64,000 nt of DNA from the NCBI RefSeq assembly GCF_025244705.1, contig NZ_CP104207.1, positions 2,480,001-2,544,000 on the forward strand, read 5' to 3'. Under the pieces are notes generated by a model that did not search any database, was not told the DNA's origin, and saw only the letters and a list, made by a program, of their open reading frames with translations. The translations under genes and the position numbers were made by a program. Shown one piece after another: positions 56,010 through 64,000 of the stretch (position 1 is its first letter; every line of letters starts with the position of its first letter). This DNA comes from Sphingopyxis sp. PET50 (GTDB lineage Bacteria > Pseudomonadota > Alphaproteobacteria > Sphingomonadales > Sphingomonadaceae).

Positions 56010-57272
56010 TCAATAAATCGGCCCCAGCTTGTTCTGGACCGGCGGCTCTTCGGCGTCGGGCTTTTTCGCAGGCTCGGGTCCGGCGGGATCGGGCTTGGCG
56101 GCTGCGGCCTTGGGCGCCGGCTTTTGCGGCCCTTCGGGCGACGGAAAGGGGGACAGTTTGGCGACGCCGACCGCAGCGGGCGAGACTTTACCGGTTTCGG
56201 GCGCCGATTTCGCCGCGGCCGACGCTTCGGGCTTGCGCGCCGCCGCCGGCCTGACCGGTACCAGATCGTCATAGCCGGGCCGCCGCGGCGAGCCTTCGGC
56301 ATCGGGGTCGCCGAGCGCGGCGGTTTCCGCTGCCGTCTCTCCGGTTTCGGCTGCCTTCGCCGGTTCCGCATCGGCTCCCGGCATTCCGAGGCCGCGGAAG
56401 GCGATCCACGCCGCCGCCGCCAGCAATACCCCCAGGAGCAGCGCGCCCCAGCCGAAGAGCCGCCCGCGCCGCCCGCGCGGCCGGCCCGCCGCAAGCGGCG
56501 GAGGAGGCGGAGGCGGGTCGATGACCACCACCGCGAGGCTGCAGTTATCCTGGTCGGGCTGCGCGCGCGCCTCGACCAGGTCGAGCATCCGCGCGACGAT
56601 CGCCCCCGCGTCGCGGCCCGCGACCGCGACGGCATCGACGATCTGCGCCTCGTCGAGGGTCAGCACGCCGTCGCTGGCGAGGATCAGCACCTCGCCCCCC
56701 GCGAGGGTGCGGCCGCCGTCGTCGACGAGCGCGATCGATTTGCCCGTCATCGCCGAGCGCAGCGCCGATCGCTGCGGATGGTCGCGCGCTTCCTCGATCG
56801 TCATCTCGCCGCGGCCGATCGCGGCGTCGATCAGCGGCGCCATGCTGTGGTCGGCGTTGACGCGTTCGAGCCCCGCGGGGCCGAGGCAGAAAAAGGGGCT
56901 GTCGCCGACGCTGATATAGTGAAGCTCGCGCCCGTCGAGCGCCGCCGCGACCAGCGTGCAGCCCATGTCGGACAGCGCCGGATGGGTGCGCGCATGTTCG
57001 CCGATCGCGCGATTGGCGGCGAGCAGCGCATGGCGCAAGACGTCGGGATAATTGTCCCACGCGCCGCTTTCGCACACGCCGAGGAAGCCGTTGACCGCGA
57101 GCGTCGCCGCCACCGCGCCGCCGCTGTGCCCGCCCATGCCGTCGGCGATGACGAACAGCCGCGCGGCGCCGCCGCCCGACAGGCGGGCGACGCCCTCGGC
57201 CAGCATGTCCTGCTGCTCGGCGCGGCGCCCGACGATCTGTTCGAGGGCGCTGCTCTGGATCGCGGAGCTCAT
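56010..57272 (-). CDS. PP2C-type Ser/Thr protein phosphatase with one transmembrane helix
   Basis: This 420-residue protein has a PP2C domain at residues 5-255: 'RLFVIADGMGGHSGGAVAAT' with metal-binding Asp44, 'LHYISVGDSPFFCLGPAGLE', 'EVLILASDGVLTLDEAQIVD' and 'QPDQDNCSLAVVVI'. A Pro run and Arg-rich stretch lead into one membrane helix ('LFGWGALLLGVLLAAAAWIA'). The last 120 residues are Ala/Pro-rich and would lie in the periplasm. It would remove phosphates placed by the kinase in the same operon. It is the last gene, 19 bases after the FHA adaptor gene. Confidence 0.92.
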   Translation of the reverse strand: MSSAIQSSALEQIVGRRAEQQDMLAEGVARLSGGGAARLFVIADGMGGHSGGAVAATLAVNGFLGVCESGAWDNYPDVLRHALLAANRAIGEHARTHPALSDMGCTLVAAALDGRELHYISVGDSPFFCLGPAGLERVNADHSMAPLIDAAIGRGEMTIEEARDHPQRSALRSAMTGKSIALVDDGGRTLAGGEVLILASDGVLTLDEAQIVDAVAVAGRDAGAIVARMLDLVEARAQPDQDNCSLAVVVIDPPPPPPPLAAGRPRGRRGRLFGWGALLLGVLLAAAAWIAFRGLGMPGADAEPAKAAETGETAAETAALGDPDAEGSPRRPGYDDLVPVRPAAARKPEASAAAKSAPETGKVSPAAVGVAKLSPFPSPEGPQKPAPKAAAAKPDPAGPEPAKKPDAEEPPVQNKLGPIY

Positions 57273-57291
57273 TGCGGCGTGGTCCGGCGGG

Positions 57292-57796
57292 TCAGCCCTC
57301 CCAGCTCCACGCGGGTCCGCACAGCGCGACGAAGCGCAATTCGGTCGAGCCGACCTTGATCGCCGCGCCATCGGTCAGCGCGATCGGGCTGAGCAAAGGC
57401 TGTTCGCCGACATAGACGAGGTTGGTGCCGCGCCCGGGGACGAGGTGGAACAGCTTGTGCTGGCTGTCATAGGCGATGCGGAAATGATCGTCGGACGAGA
57501 TCTGGTCGTCGCCGAAATCGAGGACGATGCGGTTGCCGCCGCCGCGCCCGACGATATTCATGCCGAAACCCAGTTCGAGCGAACGGCCACGGCCCGGCCC
57601 CCCGGTGACGACGAGCCAGCCGACGACCGGCCCCTTGTCGGCATCGGGCGCCGCGCCCGCCGCGGGCGCCGGCGGCGCCGCCTCCTCGTCGGGGCGTACG
57701 AGCCGCGTCGCGCCGGCTGGCGGCGGGCGCACCGACCAGCGTCGTGCCCTTGGGCCGCTGCGGGCGGCCGGGTTCTTCAATCAAGGTCGTACCCAT
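57292..57796 (-). CDS. FHA-domain adaptor protein with N-terminal Thr motifs (frameshifted as read)
   Basis: From the ATG at 57796 the sequence MGTTLIEEPGRPQRPKGTTL leads, after a frame break near 57720, to 'ATRLVRPDEEAA', a Pro/Ala linker, and an FHA domain ('MNIVGRGGGNRIVLDF', 'ISSDDHFRIAYDSQHKLFHL', 'GRGTNLVYVGEQPLL', 'AIKVGSTELRFVAL'). FHA domains bind phosphothreonine. The Thr motifs before the domain recall the phospho-acceptor ends of GarA/OdhI-type adaptors, which bind their own FHA after phosphorylation. That parallel is inference. It lies between the pseudoprotease-FHA gene and the PP2C gene. Confidence 0.84.
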
Positions 57797-57846
57797 ATGC
57801 TTTGCCTTTCGTTGCGGCGGCGCCCCCGCAGGAGCGCTGACCGGGA

Positions 57847-59316
57847 TCAGAGGATCGAGACTTTGAGGTCGATGTCGGCGAGCGAGATGGTGTCGCCGTT
57901 GACCAGCGCCTGCGGGCTGTGCGGTTCGAGCTTCTTGCCGCCGACGCTCGTGCCGTTGAGCGACTTGTTGTCCTCGATGGTGAAATTCTTGCCGTCATAG
58001 CCGAAGCGCGCGTGGAGACGCGACACCTTGTGATCGCTGCGATTGTCGGGGATCTTGGCATCGGCATTGGTGCCGACACCGAGCACCACCGGCTTCGCCG
58101 CGAGCGCGCTCGCTTCGAACCGCAGGTCGATCGGCTCGCCCGCCGGGCCGCGCCCGTTGAGCCGCAGTTCGGCCTCCTTGGTCGTCCCGCCCGCGCGCGT
58201 GTCCTGGATCAGCACCGTGCCGGCTTCGGGTTCGGGCAGCACTTCGCTGACCGGACGGCTCGCCACCGCGGCGGGCGCCGGAGCAGGAGCGGGTGTGGGG
58301 GCCGGGGCCGGAGTCGGAACCGGCGTATAGTCGGTGGTCGGTTTCTTGCGCGTCAGCATATAGATGCCGAAGGCCGCGATGATCAGGCCGAGCGCGAGCA
58401 GCGCGAGCAGCGGGCCCTTGTCGGAGAGGTCGAAACCGCCGACCGAGCTGGGAGGAGTCTCCTTCGTCGCCGGCGTGTCGGTCACCTTCGTCGGTGTGGT
58501 CGCCGCCGTTGTTGCCGCCGTTGTAGCGCTGCCCGGGGTGCAGGTGCTCTGCGCGGGCGGAGCCGCCACCTTGATGCTGTAGGTGTTCGCCGCCGAATAG
58601 ATTTCGTCCGCCTTCAGCGCGTTGATGCTCGTCGCGCCGGGCAGGACGAGCAGCTGGCGGCGCGGCAGCGGCGCCATGCCGCTCTTCATGCTGATGCCGA
58701 TCGCACGGCCGCAGGCATCGACCACCGGCGAGCCTTCGAAGCCCGGCAGCATCGGCGCGTCGAGTTCGAACTGGTTGACGTTGGCACGCGCCTCGGTGCT
58801 GATCGGCCCGCGATATTCGCGCCCGATCGAACCGCGCTTGATCGTCGAATCGGCGGCCTGCTTCGTCTCGGCCTCGTCGGCCGCGCGGTTGTAGCCCGCG
58901 GCCCAGACCGATCCGCCGACCTTCGGCGCCGCGAGCGCCAGCGGGATCGCGGCCGCCTGGATATCCTTCACCTCGAGGAAGGCGAGGTTGCGTTCCTTGT
59001 CGTCGGCGACGATGCTGGCGTCGAGCGCCTTGCCGGTCTTCGGCTCGCGCACGACGATCGACGTCGATCCTTCGACGATGTTGAGCGGGGCGACGATCAC
59101 CGCCGCGCCGGCGCGGTTGACCTTGTCCGACGCGACGAGCACCCAGCCGGTGCCGCTGCGGCCGGTCGATTTCGCCTCGACGCGCACCGTCGCGTCGACC
59201 ACGGAGGTCAGGTCGGGATCGGCCTGCGCCATCACCGGCGCGGGGGCCGACAGCAGCAGCGCCGAGGCCAGGATGGCGGCGGCGGGCAGGCGCCCGCCAA
59301 TGCGAAACTTCATCAT
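57847..59316 (-). CDS. Exported trypsin-like pseudoprotease with C-terminal membrane helix and FHA domain
   Basis: This 489-residue protein has a signal peptide (MMKFRIGGRLPAAAILASAL) and a chymotrypsin-like domain: 'GRSGTGWVLVASDKVNRAGA', 'IVAPLNIVEG', 'DDKERNLAFLEVKDI' and 'MLPGFEGSPVVDACGRAIGI'. The serine is present (G-F-E-G-S-P), but His (normally in T-N-x-H-V-V) and Asp (normally D-L-A) are replaced, so it is probably not a protease. A membrane helix ('LLALLALGLIIAAFGIYMLT') and Pro/Ala-rich linker precede a cytoplasmic FHA domain ('KVSRLHARFGYDGKNFTIED', 'NGTSVGG'). The layout suits a transmembrane sensor that docks to a phosphorylated partner inside. Its start overlaps the upstream stop. 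Confidence 0.86.
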   Translation of the reverse strand: MMKFRIGGRLPAAAILASALLLSAPAPVMAQADPDLTSVVDATVRVEAKSTGRSGTGWVLVASDKVNRAGAAVIVAPLNIVEGSTSIVVREPKTGKALDASIVADDKERNLAFLEVKDIQAAAIPLALAAPKVGGSVWAAGYNRAADEAETKQAADSTIKRGSIGREYRGPISTEARANVNQFELDAPMLPGFEGSPVVDACGRAIGISMKSGMAPLPRRQLLVLPGATSINALKADEIYSAANTYSIKVAAPPAQSTCTPGSATTAATTAATTPTKVTDTPATKETPPSSVGGFDLSDKGPLLALLALGLIIAAFGIYMLTRKKPTTDYTPVPTPAPAPTPAPAPAPAAVASRPVSEVLPEPEAGTVLIQDTRAGGTTKEAELRLNGRGPAGEPIDLRFEASALAAKPVVLGVGTNADAKIPDNRSDHKVSRLHARFGYDGKNFTIEDNKSLNGTSVGGKKLEPHSPQALVNGDTISLADIDLKVSIL

Positions 59317-60420
59317 GCTCTTTTCCCCTTGGTCGTCACATAGCTGTTGAAGGCGAGGCTGCGGGCGCCGCTGCACCCGGTGCCGCCGCCCTGTTTGCCG
59401 CCGCATGGCGGCGGTGAAGCTCTTGCACGCGGTCGGCGCGCGCACCGTGCGCACCTCGGCGGTGCGGACCGCGGGCGCCAGCGTGGTGCCCGATTTGGGC
59501 GCCGCCTTGGTCGCGGGCTTGGCGACCGGGCGCGGCTTGGTCGTCGTGACCGCCACGCGCTGCGGCTTGTTCAGGTTGGTCGACAGATATTGGGTCGCGG
59601 CATAGCCGACGATCTCGTAGACCCCGTCGGGCTGGCGCTCGGCGACATAGGTCCACTGGCCGTCGAGCGTCGAGCCGAAGGTGCGCACGATGTCGTTGGG
59701 CTCGAAGCCGCCGACGATATTGTCGTTCGACGAACTGTCGGGCGTCGAGCGCAGCCTGAGCGAGGTCGTGACGCGCATATAGCGGTCGTTGACCAAGATA
59801 TTGTTGTCGGCGAGCATGACGTCGGGGCCGGTGCGGACCTGGTGATCGACCTGTTCGGTCGTCACCTCGCCCTTCATCAGCGCGACGGTCTGCCCCGATT
59901 CGCGGGCGTCGAAGGTCGATTCGGCGACGTCGTCGCGGAGCAGATAGTCGTTGTCGACATAGTCCGACATTTCCTCCTGGTCGCGCTTCGACAATATTTC
60001 GCCGAGGCCGTAGCCGACCGCGCAGCCGATCGCCGCGCCCGCCAGGATTTCGCCCGTGCTCTTCTTCTTGCCGCCGAGCAGCAGCGCGCCGAGCACGCCG
60101 ACGACGGCGCCGCCCGCGCAATTGGCGAGGCCGTTCGACTTCTTCTTGGGCCGCGCCGCGCGTTCGGCGGCCTTGCGCTGCTTCTCCTCCTCCTTGGCGA
60201 GGCGCTTCGCTTCCTTCTCGGCGGCCTTTTGCGCCTTTTTCTCCGCGGCGATCCGCGCCTTCGCCTCCTTGGGGGTTTCGGCGACGGGGGCGACATCGGT
60301 GGCCGCCTGGACCATGACCGCCATCGGGGCGGCGGGGGCCGCCGCCTGCAACGCGGTCGACGAGAGCAGCAGCGCCGCGAGCGCGGCATATCCTCCGGTT
60401 CGATACAGTCGGGTCGCCAT
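59313..60420 (-). CDS. Exported glycine-zipper protein with SH3-like domain (frameshifted as read)
   Basis: The protein starts MATRLYRTGGYAALAALLLS with a signal peptide. Next come a Lys/Glu/Ala-rich coiled-coil ('KKAQKAAEKEAKRLAKEEEK'), a glycine zipper ('GAVVGVLGALLLGGKKKSTG', 'AGAAIGCAVGYGLGEI') and an SH3b-like segment ('YMRVTTSLRLRSTPDSSSND', 'GSTLDGQWTYVAERQPDGVY'). A frame break near 59390 hides the end, which should read 'AFNSYVTTKGKRA' with a stop at 59313, overlapping the next ATG. Without that correction the gene appears fused to its neighbour. It probably acts in the periplasm or outer membrane, possibly binding cell wall. It starts four bases after the kinase stop. Confidence 0.82.
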
Positions 60421-60424
60421 CAGT

Positions 60425-62533
60425 CTATCCTTCCCTTGTTCCATCATCCCACCAGCTGCAGCTGACCGCCAGCGACAATGTATCCGCGGTCGGCGCGTCG
60501 ACGTTGACGACGAAGCCGCTGCCGTCGGGGCGCATCGCGAGCCCCGCCGCCGCGCCGCCGAAGCCCGCCGCATCGGTTTCGATACCGTCCCACAAAAGAT
60601 CGCCGCTCGGCCCGATCTGCGACAGGCGCGGCTTGGGCGGGTCGCCCGCACGGCCCGCGACATAGAGGCGCGGTCCCGAATCCCCGACGACGGCGAGCCC
60701 GCGCGCCGAACCGGGGGCGCCGGGATAGTCCCAGCGCGCCCACAGCTTCTTGCCCTCGCCGTCGATGCGCATCAGCAGCTGGCGATAGGTTTCGACATTG
60801 CCGTCGGGGCTGGTGCGGCCGCAGACATAGACGTCGCCCCCCGCCTCGATCACGTCGATGCCATTGGCATAGCCCATGCCGCTTTCGGACACGCGCCACA
60901 GCTCCTCGCCCGAGATGCTGACCTTGGCGACCCACAGCCCGGCGACGTCGCGCGCCGCGCCGTCGATCGTGCGCGTGTCGAGCCGGAGGCCGAGTACCGC
61001 GAGCGCGCCGTCGGACAGGCGCGCGATCCGCTGCACCGAATCACCGCGCCGGTCGAGCAAGGTCTGGTCCGATTTCAGCGTGCCGTCGGCGCCGAGGAAA
61101 AGCAGCTTGGCGGTGCCGCTGCTGTCGGGGCCTTCCAGCCCCGCGATCAGCCCGTCGCCGTCGACGATCAGCGAGCTGATCGAGCCGGGGTCGAAGGTCT
61201 TGACCCATTCGAGCTTCAGATCCTTGCTCAGCTTGAGCAGGATCGCCGAATCGGGGGTTTCGCCGCCGACGAACACCCCGCCGTCGGGCGCCACCACGAC
61301 GCCGTGACCGCGCGATCCGGGGACCGGGTGAACATAGTCGATGCGTCCCTCGCCCTTGTCGTCGAGGCGGGTCACCGACAAGGCGTCGTTGCCGTCGCCG
61401 CCCACCGCGTGCGCGGTGACATAGACCGCGTCGCCCGACGCGGCGATGCCGGGATAAGGCTCGCTCGACAAGGGACCGACCGCCTTGGTCCAGCTGCGGC
61501 TCAGCCCGCTCGCCGAGCCGCTGATGCTCGAATCGCGGCCGATGAGCACCGCCGCCGCGGCGCCGGCGATGACGACGCCGCCACCCATCAGCAACAAGGC
61601 GCGGCGATTGATCGGCGGCCCGCCGCGCTCGACGATCACCACCTCGGGTTCGGGCCGGTCGACCGCGTCGAGCGACGGCATCGCTTTCCGCCAGTCAGCG
61701 ATCGAGGCCGGGCGGTCGGCGACCTTCAGTTCGAGGCCCCAGTCGATCGCCTTGGCGATGTCGGGCGCGAGCCCCGGCGCGACCGTCGCGATCGGCGCCA
61801 GTTCCTCGCCCGCGTGGCGCGCCGCCGACGGCGGCGGGATTTCGCCCGAGAGCAGGAAATGCGCGGTCGCGGCGAGCGCATAGATGTCGCTCGCCTCGCT
61901 CTGCACATTCTTGCTGCTATATTGTTCGGGGGGCGAGAAACCGTCGGTGACGAGCGCGCTGAACCCCGCCTTCGCCTGCATCGACAGGTCGCGCGCGGCG
62001 CCGAAGTCGATCAGCACCGGCCCGCGCTTTTCGAGCACGATGTTCGCGGGCTTGATGTCGCGGTGAAGGATGCCGATCGCGTGCACCGCCTGCATGCCGT
62101 CGAGGATCTGGCCAAAGATGCTGAGGAATTGCGGTACGTCGAGCGGCCCGTCGCGTTCGACCACGGTTTCCAGATTCTCGCCGCCCAGCAGCTCCATGAT
62201 GATGTAGCTGGTGCCGTTGATATCGGGAATGATGCGCAGCACGCGCACGATGTTCGGATGGTTGAACTGCGCCAGCGTGCGCGCCTCTTCCGAAAAGCGG
62301 TCGAGGCCCCAGGCAAAGGTCGGCGCGGTTTCGGCGTTGCGCGAGCTGATCGTGCCGCCGGTCTGGCGCCTCGCATATTGGACCGGCATATATTCCTTGA
62401 TCGCGACGCCGCGATTGAGCTGCTGGTCGTGACCGAGATAGGTCACGCCGAAGCTGCCCGACCCCAGCACCTTGTCGATGCGATAGTCCGCGATCACGTC
62501 GCCCGGATGGAGGGTATCGTCGCTGTCGGTCAT
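60425..62533 (-). CDS. Transmembrane Ser/Thr protein kinase with extracytoplasmic beta-propeller-like domain
   Basis: This 702-residue Hanks-type kinase has a glycine loop 'LGSGSFGVTYLG', the ATP lysine K46 in 'VAIKEYMP', 'HRDIKPANIVLE' with catalytic D159, 'LIDFGAARD' with D176, and 'GFSPPEQY' in the activation segment. A membrane helix lies at about residues 311-331 ('RALLLMGGGVVIAGAAAAVL'). The 370 residues outside form repeated beta units ('LSSEPYPGIAASGDAVYVTA', 'GHGVVVAPDGGVFVGGETPD', 'NGIDVIEAGGDVYVCGRTSP'), like a PQQ/SBBP-type propeller, and may sense a ligand. It lies between the TIR gene and the glycine-zipper gene, gaps 37 and 4 bases. The frame is intact. Confidence 0.93.
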   Translation of the reverse strand: MTDSDDTLHPGDVIADYRIDKVLGSGSFGVTYLGHDQQLNRGVAIKEYMPVQYARRQTGGTISSRNAETAPTFAWGLDRFSEEARTLAQFNHPNIVRVLRIIPDINGTSYIIMELLGGENLETVVERDGPLDVPQFLSIFGQILDGMQAVHAIGILHRDIKPANIVLEKRGPVLIDFGAARDLSMQAKAGFSALVTDGFSPPEQYSSKNVQSEASDIYALAATAHFLLSGEIPPPSAARHAGEELAPIATVAPGLAPDIAKAIDWGLELKVADRPASIADWRKAMPSLDAVDRPEPEVVIVERGGPPINRRALLLMGGGVVIAGAAAAVLIGRDSSISGSASGLSRSWTKAVGPLSSEPYPGIAASGDAVYVTAHAVGGDGNDALSVTRLDDKGEGRIDYVHPVPGSRGHGVVVAPDGGVFVGGETPDSAILLKLSKDLKLEWVKTFDPGSISSLIVDGDGLIAGLEGPDSSGTAKLLFLGADGTLKSDQTLLDRRGDSVQRIARLSDGALAVLGLRLDTRTIDGAARDVAGLWVAKVSISGEELWRVSESGMGYANGIDVIEAGGDVYVCGRTSPDGNVETYRQLLMRIDGEGKKLWARWDYPGAPGSARGLAVVGDSGPRLYVAGRAGDPPKPRLSQIGPSGDLLWDGIETDAAGFGGAAAGLAMRPDGSGFVVNVDAPTADTLSLAVSCSWWDDGTREG

Positions 62534-62570
62534 GGACGGCCAATATCCTGCGAAAGGCAGCGGGACGGGA

Positions 62571-63794
62571 TCATCTTCTCTCCTCTTGCATGGCGGAGTT
62601 CGCCTCGTCGACGGCATCGGCCGCCGCCGCGGCGGCGGCGCTTTCCGCGCCGAGGCGTTCGTCGATCGTGTCGTTGACGAAAGCCTTCGCCGCCGCTTCC
62701 TGCTCGGCCTGCGCCTGCTCGTCCGCGAGGCGCTGCCGTTCGGCGGCGAGCCATTGTTCGGTCTGGTAATCGAGCTCGGCCTGGGCGCCGCGCGCCGTGG
62801 TCTTGCCATCGACCTCGCGCAATTTGCCGGTTGCCGGATCGATCGTGGCGGGTCCAGCGGGCGCCGCATGCGCCGCGATCTCGGCAGGTTTGGGCGCCGG
62901 GCTGAAAAATTCCTGTCCCGGGGCGATCGTCGCGACGACCAGCAGCGCCGCCGACACCAGCGACGCCAGGGTGCGCGGGCCAGCCCCGCTGGGCGCGGCG
63001 CGCGCGCGGACCTGCGCCGCATGGAAGCTGCGCAGCAGGTCGGCGCCGAAGAAGCCGAACAGCAGCGCCGCGCCCAGCCAGCCGGCGAGCAGCATCGCGA
63101 CCGCGCCGCCGGTGCCCGCGAGCAGCCCCATCGTCCAGACGAGCAGCGCGACGACCGCCGCCGCCGCCATGCCGAGCCCGACCATGCCGCGCACGAACGG
63201 CCAGGCGAGCCCGCCGATGAAGGCCTCGGTGAGCCAGGCGGTGCGGCCGCCGCGCGCGTCCATGGCGGTCCATAATTTGGCGAATACCGGGCCGTCGGCG
63301 CCGACCCGCGCCGCGAGGTCGGCATAGGGCTGCAGCGGCGGGATCGTCGTCCCGCCCGGTGTACGCGTGCCGCGCCCGCGCAGCACGGTGCGCGCGATAT
63401 CCTGCGCCATGCGGTCGAGCGCCGCGTGGCGCAGCGCGGGCTGGGCATCGACCACATGCGACGAACCGACGAAGAAGCGCAGGCCGCGGTCGAGATTGTC
63501 GAGCGTGATGTCGTCGATCTGGACCGGAAAGATCGGCAGGCCGCTGTTATTGAAGGCGAATTCGACCTCGGCCTTCACCGGCCGGGACTTGTTCGAGGCG
63601 CGCGAGAGGACGACGACGAAACCGACGGCGCGGTCGATCTCCGCCCCGATGCGGCGCGCCCAGTCCTCCCCCGGAAGCACGTCGCGCGGGGCGATCCAGC
63701 ACCGGATTCCCTGCCGCTCGACACGGTTGCAGATGTCCATCGCGACCGCATGGTCGGCGTTGCAATGGCTGATGAATACCCGTCCCGAACCCAC
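62571..63794 (-). CDS. TIR-domain membrane protein
   Basis: The TIR domain lies at the N-terminus: 'GRVFISHCNADHAVAMDICN', 'IRCWIAPRDVLPGEDWARRI' and 'SRPVKAEVEFAFNNSGLPIF', where the Glu of the A-E-V-E segment lies in the place of the catalytic Glu of NAD-cleaving TIRs. Then follow two or three membrane helices ('MAAAAVVALLVWTMGLLAG', 'AMLLAGWLGAALLFGFFG', 'SLVSAALLVVATIAP') and a charged coiled-coil end ('RQRLADEQAQAEQEAAAKAF'). The GTG at 63794 places TIR at residue 5, as usual; the frame is open back to an ATG at 63995, and that start or one beyond the window is possible. It heads the kinase/FHA/phosphatase operon. Confidence 0.82.
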   Translation of the reverse strand: MGSGRVFISHCNADHAVAMDICNRVERQGIRCWIAPRDVLPGEDWARRIGAEIDRAVGFVVVLSRASNKSRPVKAEVEFAFNNSGLPIFPVQIDDITLDNLDRGLRFFVGSSHVVDAQPALRHAALDRMAQDIARTVLRGRGTRTPGGTTIPPLQPYADLAARVGADGPVFAKLWTAMDARGGRTAWLTEAFIGGLAWPFVRGMVGLGMAAAAVVALLVWTMGLLAGTGGAVAMLLAGWLGAALLFGFFGADLLRSFHAAQVRARAAPSGAGPRTLASLVSAALLVVATIAPGQEFFSPAPKPAEIAAHAAPAGPATIDPATGKLREVDGKTTARGAQAELDYQTEQWLAAERQRLADEQAQAEQEAAAKAFVNDTIDERLGAESAAAAAAADAVDEANSAMQEERR

Positions 63795-64000
63795 AGAATT
63801 GCGTGCCCCCGCACCTATCTGGGAGAGTGAAGTACCGACAGGCGCGAGCGCGACCCTGTTTGATGCCCGTCGATTCTCTAATCGCTCCTTGAAACAAAAG
63901 GCTATGCGAACAGCCGGGCCAAGTAAAGCGCCGGGAATACAATAATGTCCGTCCCGCCCGGCAGGGGAGAAGCGGCCGAGCGGCCCGGCGCGCATCCGCA

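Noticed and set aside
57847..60663. A 938-residue open frame joining the glycine-zipper protein, the pseudoprotease and the FHA domain
   Set aside because: The join arises because a base is missing near 59390; the correct frame has a stop at 59313 overlapping the ATG of the next gene, whose own signal peptide follows.
60056..62677. An 873-residue open frame antisense to the kinase
   Set aside because: It lies opposite a complete kinase, has Arg/Ala-rich composition and no domains; such shadow frames are normal in GC-rich DNA.
56010..63794. Type VI secretion control module
   Set aside because: Kinase, FHA and phosphatase fit, but no tss/tag genes occur in the window and the TIR and pseudoprotease parts are not typical; it cannot be excluded beyond the right edge.
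1..64000. tRNA or rRNA genes
   Set aside because: I found no cloverleaf with a T-loop GGTTCGAATCC-type block or rRNA-like sequence.

Overview
The window is high-GC DNA from an alphaproteobacterium, most likely a sphingomonad close to Sphingopyxis. This is inferred from the Entner-Doudoroff block zwf-edd-eda, the gene families and neighbourhoods, and the many short G/C-rich palindromic repeats between genes. It reads as chromosome rather than plasmid or prophage: lepA, lysA, argH, gpsA, zwf, ahpC and ahpF are present, and I see no rRNA, tRNA, integrase, transposase or CRISPR array.

Layout. 1-2258: a TetR-type regulator cut by the window edge, facing an MpaB-type oxygenase gene across two palindromic operators, then a small lipoprotein. 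2438-5230: kynureninase, a kynurenine-formamidase-like hydrolase and a GNAT acetyltransferase. 5417-14270: lepA flanked by two restriction-modification loci, one a convergent endonuclease/methyltransferase pair that reads as broken, the other a single-chain type ISP-like enzyme with a divergent 100-residue partner. 14267-16493: a three-gene cassette of a 48-residue peptide and two cupin/HEAT-like proteins. 16667-20294: YncE-like propeller, a secreted hypothetical protein, a MmcQ/YjbR protein and a serine hydrolase. 20329-24694: siroheme synthase, lysA, a lipoprotein, argH and a TlpA-type thioredoxin. 24709-34153: an IclR regulator facing a seven-gene acyl-CoA catabolic operon. 34435-45264: gpsA and lipid genes (two hydrolases, patatin, WS/DGAT, PlsB, HAD-PlsC fusion). 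45326-49644: eda, edd, zwf. 49904-53433: glpD, a short-chain dehydrogenase with its AraC regulator, and a tiny ORF. 53526-55919: ahpF and ahpC. 56010-63794: a compact operon encoding a TIR-domain membrane protein, a Ser/Thr kinase, a glycine-zipper/SH3-like protein, a degenerate trypsin-like protein with an FHA domain, an FHA adaptor and a PP2C phosphatase.

The last operon is the best candidate for an undescribed system: kinase, phosphatase and two phosphothreonine-binding modules, linked to a TIR domain that could act as an NAD-consuming effector. The cupin/HEAT/peptide cassette is the second candidate.

Caution for every reader: about 18 single-base frame breaks occur in 16 otherwise well-conserved genes, including gpsA, zwf, ahpC, plsB and kynU. 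This density points to uncorrected indel errors in the sequence rather than real gene decay. Genes affected are given as one feature spanning both frames, with the break position stated.
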